DNA of 64,000 nucleotides from Charina bottae (taxonomy: Eukaryota > Chordata > Lepidosauria > Squamata > Charinaidae). The translations under genes were made by a program, and so were the position numbers. Every line of letters starts with the position of its first letter. The first letter of the stretch is position 1. The notes under the pieces were generated by a model, which was not told where the DNA came from, made no database searches, and saw nothing but the letters and a program-made list of their open reading frames with translations. Positions 56,555 through 64,000 of the stretch are shown here, piece by piece. Location: positions 3,224,001 through 3,288,000 of the forward strand of contig JALMGJ010000020.1 in assembly GCA_023362775.1 (NCBI GenBank). Direction: 5' to 3'.

Positions 56555-56914
56555 GTTTCAAGGAATAACAAGAATCAGAGATTCAGCCGGTCAAAAAAAG
56601 GGGAAAAAATGGCAGTGCTCTGAGTAATCAGAGCATTGTACAAGCCAACTGCAGAAGGCTTTTCATGTGGTAGATGATGATGGCTAGAATTTCAGCTGAA
56701 GGAACTAGCAATCACAGCCCTTAGAATATTGCACATTAAAGCTTATGGACAGCAGCACAGATCCATTCCAGTAAGCAAGGTTTAAGGTAGCATGATTTCC
56801 TGCTGTCTCTAAGACAGGAAGGAAGCACACCAAAAGAACTATGTACTGTAGATGTGGCCTAAGAATGCTAATAGATCCACACAAAAACTCACACAAGCAT
56901 TTCAACCTCTACTT

Positions 56915-57117
56915 CAGAGCTTTCCAAACTGTGTGTCGGGACACGTTAGTGTGTCGGCTGCAGTGTCTGGGTGTGTTGCGGCTGCAGCTGCCTCCGAGCC
57001 CTGCCAGGATTCCATGCAGGTCCTAGTGCCTGCCTTGTGCCCTGCTGTAAGAGTGTGTCGCAAAGTGATGCATGTCTAAAAAGTGTGTCACCAACATTAA
57101 AAGTTTGGAAAGCTCTG
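56915..57117. mobile_element. hAT MITE family 1, copy 9
   Basis: CAGAGCTTTCCAAAC ... GTTTGGAAAGCTCTG with perfect duplication CTCTACTT (56907-56914, 57118-57125). The interior has one unit of the repeat that is expanded at 23.7 kb, reversed. Confidence 0.93.
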
Positions 57118-57304
57118 CTCTACTTGTTTACTAGGGCAGTATTCCATTGCTCAGAGAAAACAGACTAGATTCATGAAATTTAATGGCTTAAAATATCATT
57201 CATCCAAAATATGTTTTTTTTAATGTGAACAGTATAGGAACATTTTTTGTACCTATCATCTAGTGAATGATGCAAATTATATGAAATTAAATACATTCTG
57301 AAGG

Positions 57305-57440
57305 TTTCTTCCCCTTCACTGGAGGTTTTTAACAGAGGCTGGATAGTCATCCATTGTGGATGGTGTAGTGAATCCTACAGTGTGCAGGGGTTGAATTTGA
57401 TTACCTCCTAGGTTCCTTCCAACTGTATGATTCTATGATT
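57305..57440 (+). mobile_element. CR1 LINE 3' end
   Basis: aggtttttaacagaggctgg, tgtgcaggggttgaatttga and ttccaactgtatgattctatg are the CR1 3' end in order. Confidence 0.8.
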
Positions 57441-57454
57441 GCCAGCCACGTGTT

Positions 57455-57676
57455 ATACCTGCACCAAAAGATTTGCACTAGTTGCCAATATACTATCAAA
57501 CTAGATTCAAAGTATTGGCATTCATATTTAAAGCCTTGGACAACATGGGCCTGAATGACCTAAAACAGTGCTTTCATTTACATCAGCCTTTTGGGCACCT
57601 ATGAGCATAATGGGAGGCCTTGCTCTCAGCTCCAGGACTTGAAGAAGACCAGTTGGTTGGGCCAGCCATTAACCTG
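57455..57676 (+). mobile_element. older L2-type LINE relic
   Basis: Reads LHWLPIYYQTRFKVLAFIFKALDNMGLNDL, homologous to LHWLPVCFRVQFKVLVVTFKALHGMGPGYL of the L2 that follows. Target of the younger L2 insertion. Confidence 0.75.
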
Positions 57677-57692
57677 ATATTATGATATTGAA

Positions 57693-59828
57693 GTGGTGAC
57701 GGGTCGGGGATGTTATGGCGGGAACCGGAGGGCAGGCCATCGTTGGGGAAGACGCCCCCGGTGTTTATTACCGGTGGTGTGTTCCGGCTCTCTGGGTTCA
57801 AACCTAGGCCCTGGTCAGCGGATCCTCGAGTGCCCTGATCTCCGGCTGTTGATGCTTAATGCCAGGTCGGTTAATAACAAGGGCCCCCTCATATGTGATT
57901 TGATCGCGGAGGAGGGGGCCGACCTGGCATGTATTACTGAGACCTGGCTGGGCCCTGGAGGAGGGGTTGCCCTCTCGGAGATCTGCCCGGCCGGGTTTCA
58001 GGTATGGCACCAGCCGAGACATAGGGGTAGAGGAGGCGGGGTGGCATTTATCATTCGAGAGTCTATAGTGGTCTTCAGGGGCACGGCTCCACAGGTGGCC
58101 GGATGTGAGACTCTGTTTTTCAAGTTGGGTTCCCGAGAGCAGTTGGGAGTGTTGCTGCTGTACCAGCCTCTCTGCTGCATAGCAACCTCCCTGCCCGAGC
58201 TGCTGGAGGCTGTTTCGGGGTTGGCGGTGGAATTCCCCAGACTTATGGTTCTGGGGGATTTCAATCTGCCGTCCCTGGGACGTGCCTCGGAGGCAGCTCG
58301 GGAGTTCATGGCTACCATGGCAGCCATGGGCCTGGTCCAGATTATTCGGGACCCGACTCGAGACAGTGGCCTCACTCCGGACTTGGTTTTCCTGTCGGAG
58401 CAATGGCAAGATGATCTGGGGGGAGAATTGCATCTTTCCCCGTTGAAATGGTCAGATCATGCCCTGGTGACCCTGAGATTCTCATATGCTGCCCCACTCC
58501 GCAGGGAGGCTGGACCCATTCGTTCGGTCCGCCCCCGGTGACTAATGGACCCGATAGGGTTTCAGAGGGAGCTGGGGGTTATATCCGAGGATCTAATGCA
58601 CGGTCCATCGGAGGTCCTGGCTGCAGTCTGGAATAAGAGAGCGGCTGGGGCCTTGGACAGGATCGCGCCTATGCGACCTCTCTTGTCCCATCCGACCCGA
58701 TATTCCCCGTGGTATACGGAGGGATTGAGGGTACTGAAGAGGGTTAAGAGACTCCTAGAGCGCCGCTGGAGAAAGACAAAGACCAAATCAGACCGAACAC
58801 AAGCTAGAGCCGCAGTTAAAGCCTACCTTGTGGCTGTAAGAGCGGCGAAACGTCAATATTTTTCCGCTCTTATTGCGTCCGCAGAATGCCGCCCGACGGC
58901 CCTGTTTAGGATTACTCGATCCCTCCTAGGTAAGGTGGGCCCGGTGACCCACCTGCAGGGCCGTGCAGAGGAATTTGCAGAGCATCTGATGGATAAAATC
59001 GCTCGGATTCATTCTAAGTTAGACTCCAAGCGTGACGCATGGTCTGGGGAGATGCCGAGGGAGCGTCTGTGCCCGGTTATCTGGGAACGGTTTGATCCTG
59101 TTGGGCCTGAGGAAGTGGACAGGATCCTCCAGACTGTAAGGGCCACTACTTGTCATCTTGACCCATGCCCCTCCTGGCTGGTGAAAGCAGCCAGTGAGGT
59201 GACATGTGGCTGGGTCCATGCGATGGTTCTTACATCCTTGGGAGAGGGAGTGTTTCCGGCGGCTTTTAAGGAGGCGCTAGTGCACCCCCTCCTCAAGAAG
59301 CCATCGCTGGACCCTACAGTGTTGGATAACTTTCGTCCTGTCTCCCACCTCCCCTTTTTGGGGAAGGTGGTTGAGAAAGTGGTGGCATTACAGCTCCAGA
59401 GGATTCTGGATGATACGGATTATCTAGACCCGTTTCAGTCAGGATTCAGGCCGGGATATGGGGTAGAAACTGCATTGGTCGCACTTACTGATGATCTCTG
59501 GCGGGTGCGAGATGGCGGCAGTGCATCCATCCTGGCTCTTCTTGACCTCTCAGCAGCTTTCGATACCATCGACCATGGTATCCTTTTGGGACGGCTTAGG
59601 GGGTTGGGGGTGGGCAGTGTGGTTTTACGCTGGTTCACCTCCTTCCTCCAGGGCCGATCCCAATCAGTGGTTATAGGAGATGAGAGGTCCGACCCTCGGC
59701 CCCTACTTTGTGGGGTGCCGCAGGGTTCGGTTCTCTCCCCTCTCCTATTTAATATCTACATGAAACCGCTGGGTGAGATCATCCACCAACACGGGATGTG
59801 GTATCATCAATATCTCCATCCCGGGTGA
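57693..59828 (+). pseudogene. L2 endonuclease and RT N-part, with internal TGA
   Basis: Endonuclease motifs LLMLNARSVNNK, ITETWL, LGDFNLPSLGR and SDHALVTL lie before the TGA at 58539-58541. The same frame resumes at once (LMDPIGFQRELG), so this is a point nonsense mutation, plausibly CGA to TGA. The RT continues: FRPVSHLPFLGKVVEKV, DPFQSGFRPGYGVETAL, LLDLSAAFDTIDHG, GVPQGSVLSPLLFNIYM. The frame is lost just after WYHQY, where the catalytic YADD-type box should be. Confidence 0.9.
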
Positions 59829-60672
59829 GTTAAGTGATGCAGTGGCTGCCCTTTCTCAGTGTCTGAAGGCTGTGGGGGCCTGGATGGGGAACAACAGGCT
59901 TCAGCTGAACCCTGGTAAGACGGAGTGGCTGTGGATTGATGGTGCCTCGAGATCCAGGGAGTTGTCATCTTTAGATCTGGACGGGGTGGCACTACCCCGT
60001 TCAGACAAAGTGCGGAACCTGGGTGTCCTTCTGGACTCACGACTCCTGCTTGAAGAGCAGGTGGCAGCCGTGGCCAGAAGGGCATTTGTACAACTTCGAG
60101 TTGTGCGCCAGCTACGCCCTTTCCTGGACCGAGACGCCCTCCGTACAGTCACTCATGCCCTGGTCATCTCCCACATAGACTATTGCAATGCGCTCTACAT
60201 GGGGCTACCCTTGAAGAGTATCCGGAAGCTTCAACTGGTCCAGAATGCGGCTGCGCGCGCAGTTATGGGTGCCCCAAGGTCGGCACATGTGACACCTCTG
60301 CTGCGCGAGCTGCATTGGTTACCGGTTTGCTTCCGGGTCCAATTCAAAGTGTTGGTTGTCACCTTTAAAGCCCTACATGGCATGGGACCAGGTTACCTAA
60401 AGGACCGCCTCATCCCCAGAACATCGACCCATTCCACCCGGCTATGCAGAGTGGGCTTGCTTCGGACCCCGTCTATAAGAGAATTCCACCTGACGGGGTC
60501 CAGGAGGTGGGCTTTCTCGGCAGTGGCACCCGCCCTCTGGAATATTCTGCCCCTGGAGGTGAGGCTAGCCCCCACAATTATGACCTTCCGGAAACAACTG
60601 AAGACCTGGCTCTGCCACCTCGCTTGGGATGGGGGGAGTAATAGCTCCTCTTGGGGTTGGCTTGCTCCATAG
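59805..60672 (+). pseudogene. L2 RT C-part and C-terminal domain, shifted frame
   Basis: Continues the L2 protein in another frame: ISIPGELSDAVAALSQCL, WMGNNRLQLNPGKTEWLWI, NLGVLLDSRLLLEEQVAAV, HIDYCNALYMGLP, LHWLPVCFRVQFKVLV, and ALWNILPLEVRLA near the end. Homologous relics are seen at about 20.0, 30.0, 32.1, 48.4 and 57.5 kb. Confidence 0.9.
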
Positions 60673-60864
60673 GGTTCTTTAAAGCCTAACATCAGAGCCT
60701 CTTGGATCTTATATATTTAATTAAATTATGTGTTCTATTTTATAAATTTTTATATGTTTTAATTGCTGGCTTGGTGTAAACCGCCCAGAGTCCCCTCCGG
60801 AATGGGGGGAGATGGGCGGTGATATAAGTTGGAAATATAAATAAATAAATATTATATATTATGA

Positions 60865-60983
60865 ACCAGTTTGGTGTAGTGGTGAAGGGTTGGGCCAGTC
60901 CCTCTCTCAGCCCAACCCACTTCTCAGGGTTGTTGCAGTGGGGAAAATCGGAGGCAGGTGTATTAGGTATGTTTGCCGCCTTG
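60865..60983 (+). mobile_element. SINE-T fragment
   Basis: accagtttggtgtagtggtg head joined to gggccagtccctctctcagc and tattaggtatgtttgccgcc, with an internal deletion. It leads straight into the GATA array. Confidence 0.7.
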
Positions 60984-60995
60984 AGATAGATAGAT

Positions 60996-61046
<51 letters not shown>

Positions 61047-61053
61047 GATAGAT

Positions 61054-61105
<52 letters not shown>
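60984..61105 (+). repeat. (GATA)n microsatellite
   Basis: About 28 GATA units with a few GAT interruptions. GATA repeats are the main unit of the snake Bkm satellite, but isolated arrays are common in vertebrates. Confidence 0.96.
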
Positions 61106-61106
<1 letters not shown>

Positions 61107-61559
61107 GGCAGGATAAAAATATAATAATTGTTTCTTATTTTTACTTCATTATTTCATTAATTAATTTTACAGAGGAGAAACAGCCAACAAATTTTCATAC
61201 AAGTAAAATGAAAAAGGAGCCCCCAACTTAGCTACAAATTCAAGCAATACTTGGACATTTCACTCTGTGCAAGCTCACTCATAAGCAAGCAACTAGATCA
61301 GTTCGAAAATTCCACAAGGCAATGGCAGAGTTAGCCCAAAGGAAACAGACCCATATTAGATGGGGACAGGGGGAAGCCCTTAAGCTGCTATCTCCTACAC
61401 TGTGCAGTTGGGACTGCAATAATTTGTATGATGATTTGACCCCATATGCCTTTTGGGATGTTGAGGTGGGACCCAAAATAAACATTTTGGTTGAACTGGA
61501 ATGTTCAGATGATGCCTCAGGAATGATTCAACCCCAGTGACCCAAGCATTTTAAAAATA
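61106..61559. other. no recognised feature
   Basis: Unassigned. Confidence 0.45.
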
Positions 61560-61622
61560 TTATTAGATTTTTATCCTGCCTTTTTGATATATAACTCAAG
61601 GTAGAGAACATACCTAATGTTG
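61560..61622 (-). mobile_element. SINE-T tail scrap
   Basis: tttttatcctgcctttttga and aactcaaggtagagaacata, as in the SINE flank at 10262. Confidence 0.55.
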
Positions 61623-61744
61623 GAATTAAAAGGGGTCAACTCAGCATTGTCTCATAAGCATAAGGGGGGTCCTTCTAGTAAACACATTTCTATTGTGCTT
61701 GTGGGATGTCACATGGGTCACTTGATTTCCACTTCCTTTCTCCT

Positions 61745-61842
61745 TCTTAAGTTTGGGGATTAACTCCCCCAGAGTTCCCCGTTGGGGGAGATGGGCGGTT
61801 ATATAAATTAAATAAATAAATAAATAAATAAATAATAAAGAA
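61745..61842 (+). mobile_element. L2-type LINE 3' tail with (AAAT)n
   Basis: ctcccccagagttccccgtt ... gagatgggcggttatataaa followed by (aaat)n. Confidence 0.75.
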
Positions 61843-62185
61843 TCTCTATTACTCTTTGGGCACACCTGCAAGCAGGAGGTGCTGCAGAATGCAGCTCTCG
61901 TCCTTTCATCTCGCTTACACGCAGACATTTCCATTTCCATAATGATTGTCTACAAAGAACGGGTGATGATTAAGTGTCTTCTACTATGAATCTACTTGTA
62001 TCCAGATCTACTGAATAAACGTAAACTATCTATATTTTTTCTTCATCTAACTACTGTGTGAAGACTGAATTTATTTCTGAATGTAATTAAGCTTAATGTG
62101 CAAGACCTTTTTGGTTCACGCTTCTACTTTGCAAGATTGTTGTTAGCTGCTTGTAGTTCTTTTATTAACCTTCAAAACTCCATCA
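61843..62185. other. no recognised feature
   Basis: Unassigned. Confidence 0.45.
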
Positions 62186-62364
62186 TCTAATACTCCTGCC
62201 TCCTATATTTTCCCCACAACAACAACCCTGTGAGGTGGGCTGGGCTGAGAGGGAAGGACTGGCCCAAAGTCACCCAGCCGGCTTTCCTGCCTAAGGGAGG
62301 CCTAGAACTCACCACCTCCTGGTTTCTAGGCCAGCACCTTCACCACGGCCCCACGCTGGCTCTC
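62186..62364 (-). mobile_element. SINE-T copy
   Basis: ttttccccacaacaacaacc, gggctgagagggaaggactgg and ggttctagg...accacggccccacgctggctc, the reversed SINE. Confidence 0.75.
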
Positions 62365-63200
62365 CAAACAAATGTCCTCTCAGGGTCATTTTGCCTGCCT
62401 CTCCTGCTCCCTTTGGAACCTTTGAATGACAAATTCCAGTTGTTAAAGCTCCCTAAAACAACCTAGAAGTTGATGTGGAGACTGATACTCTCCAAGTCCT
62501 ATTTACATTAATGTTAATTACAGAGAGGGGAGATTGGATCATGAATGTGATCCTAACCATCTTACCAGTTTTATCCCCAACATTTAGACTTTTGATGTAA
62601 AGTAAAAAAGAAAATAAAAGGACATACTGTATGCAAGACAAAAAGCTTTATCTGCATAGAGTCTTCTTATCAAACATTGTGCCAAATACAGAGAGGTCAG
62701 CCAGAAGACAAGATCCTGCTTCCCTGTTAACATTTTAATCTACCTGTTTAATCTACCTTGGACAATTGAAATGATCTCAAAAGACAGGAATTAGGACTAA
62801 GTTTAAAAATATCTTGGAGCATCAGGTTAGTTAGTTAGGGGACATCAAGTTGGACTTGGATCCTGGTGACAGTCCTGTAATCTCTTTGACCCTGTTTTCT
62901 CCTACTTAAACTTCTCTCATCCTAGCTTTCCTGATCTTGTCTATCCTGAAAGGCTGACATTTGCCAAGTACAATAGTTTCTGGTGTTCCCATCACATGTC
63001 TAAAAATTTGAGTTTCTGCTGACCTTAAGGAACACTCAGTCTTATTTGATCCCATAATAAAGATTCTTTCAGCCTTCTTTCAGCCAGTAATCACCTCCAA
63101 ATCTGTAATTCAAAGGTGTCTGTCTTCTTTCTCTTTCTCAATGCTCAGCTTTCATATTGCCACTGAAAAGCACATTGCTTTAATTATTTTGATCTCTATT
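62365..63200. other. no recognised feature
   Basis: Unassigned. Confidence 0.45.
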
Positions 63201-63214
63201 ATCATTGAAATATC

Positions 63215-64000
63215 TTTATTCTTGGGCTTCTGGTGGGAATGGCGGACTGAACAGCTGTGCCCGCAGGCTCAGCAGGTGGAGCTGACAATGCAGCAACTTT
63301 TTAGGGCTCAGGCAGGTTCTCCTGAAGCCCAGAAATGTTCTCTGGATAAAGGAGAATACCTGGAATCATCCCGTCTGTCCTCTGGATGGCTGCTTGCAGC
63401 CAGAAGATTGCAAACAGCGTTTCGCATTCGACTGGTAAGAGCCAGCTGGGAGGTGGGGACGTCATCACTTTCCAAGCCGCGCTGTAGCCTTAAAGGGACA
63501 CTGAGACCAGCCACCCCATTTCTAAATCATCAATTTGTATATTTTTTAAGCATATGTACCCCAAGAGAGGCTTTCTACAGTGAGGAGAAGCTGGTTCTCT
63601 TGGTGCTTATTGTTATTTTTGGGATTTTTTAAAGTTTTTAAGTTTTGGATTTCGTTTTCCTTCCAAATATAAAGGAGGATTGAGAGTAAACAATTGTCTT
63701 CCTGTTATTATTTTTGTATTAAATTTGAAGATATTAGCAATTTCCTACACATTGAATCGGCTGATTTGAACCTGCAGCTTTCTGTTTTCATTTTCCCTTG
63801 AGAACTGTCTGCTATCTCACTCTCACTTTATGTAAACACACTTCAGAACCTTTTCATATCTTCGACTTTCACTGGTTAAGCTCCTAGGGGGTGCCATAAT
63901 CTACTGCGTGAGACATGGAGGATTTCAAACATTCTTTCTGACTTCCACCAAGATTTTAGACAGATTTTCAATTTTATATTGTAAAATTATAAATGGTTAA
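63215..64000 (+). other. unassigned; possible 5' part of a LINE
   Basis: A sudden GC-richer stretch starts with ggcttctggtgggaatggcggac, reminiscent of L1 5' ends. A 163-codon frame covers 63141-63632 with no known domain. The window ends before any diagnostic ORF. Confidence 0.25.

Larger units (their letters stand above)
57686..60855 (+). mobile_element. L2-type LINE, nearly full length, inactivated
   Basis: A 3.2-kb LINE with endonuclease and RT and a 3' end taaaccgcccagagtcccct ... gggcggtgatataa plus (aaat) tail. A candidate 9-bp target duplication ATATTATGA flanks it (57677-57685, 60856-60864). The ORF has one in-frame stop and one frameshifting deletion. Confidence 0.9.

Noticed and set aside
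60984..61105. Evidence for a sex-chromosome (W) location from GATA repeats
   Set aside because: Bkm GATA repeats are enriched on snake W chromosomes, but a single ~120-bp array is not diagnostic.

Overview
This is vertebrate nuclear DNA, and the repeats point to a squamate reptile (lizard or snake). Four copies match the tRNA-derived Sauria SINE. There is a full-length BovB (RTE-clade) LINE, and the SINE copies end in the same tail motif as that BovB. CR1 and L2-type LINE debris is abundant, as are Penelope-like elements with a GIY-YIG domain and hAT and pogo/Tigger-like MITEs. I recognise no complete host gene. The window is intergenic or deep intronic sequence made largely of nested transposons, with microsatellites seeded at several of them. 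The genus cannot be told from what I see.

Layout. 0-9 kb: hAT MITE, SINE, Penelope tail with a hammerhead-like motif, Tigger-like MITE, an apparently intact BovB flanked by a 10-bp duplication (2455-5682), two Penelope copies (one split by a hAT MITE) and an unidentified pseudogene-like block. 9-20 kb: Sauria SINE, a SINE with tripled body, three hAT MITEs (one inside a SINE), a longer Penelope copy with RT and GIY-YIG parts, CR1 debris and a second hAT family. 20-35 kb: a second Penelope family with long inverted repeats around a GIY-YIG ORF, a 1.3-kb hAT MITE holding a 21-copy minisatellite, CR1 and L2 relics, another Penelope copy, a Sauria SINE and a 154-bp-arm palindrome. 36-50 kb: Tigger-like MITE, a SINE with four body copies, more hAT MITEs, two Sauria SINEs, and a 350-bp ATTTT array. 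50-64 kb: a short CpG-rich block that looks like a housekeeping promoter, a third Tigger-like MITE, a CT/CA/GA microsatellite, LINE relics, a third hAT type, and a nearly full-length L2 whose RT active-site box is deleted, then a GATA array and SINE pieces.

How the parts relate. BovB probably supplies (or supplied) the machinery for the Sauria SINEs. The Penelope copies carry self-cleaving-ribozyme-like motifs in their terminal repeats. At least nine MITEs of one hAT family all sit between 8-bp duplications with TA at the centre, a Buster-type preference, but no transposase gene is present here, so they depended on an enzyme encoded elsewhere. Several loci show fold-back or tandem amplification inside a transposon, which is the least ordinary aspect of the window.
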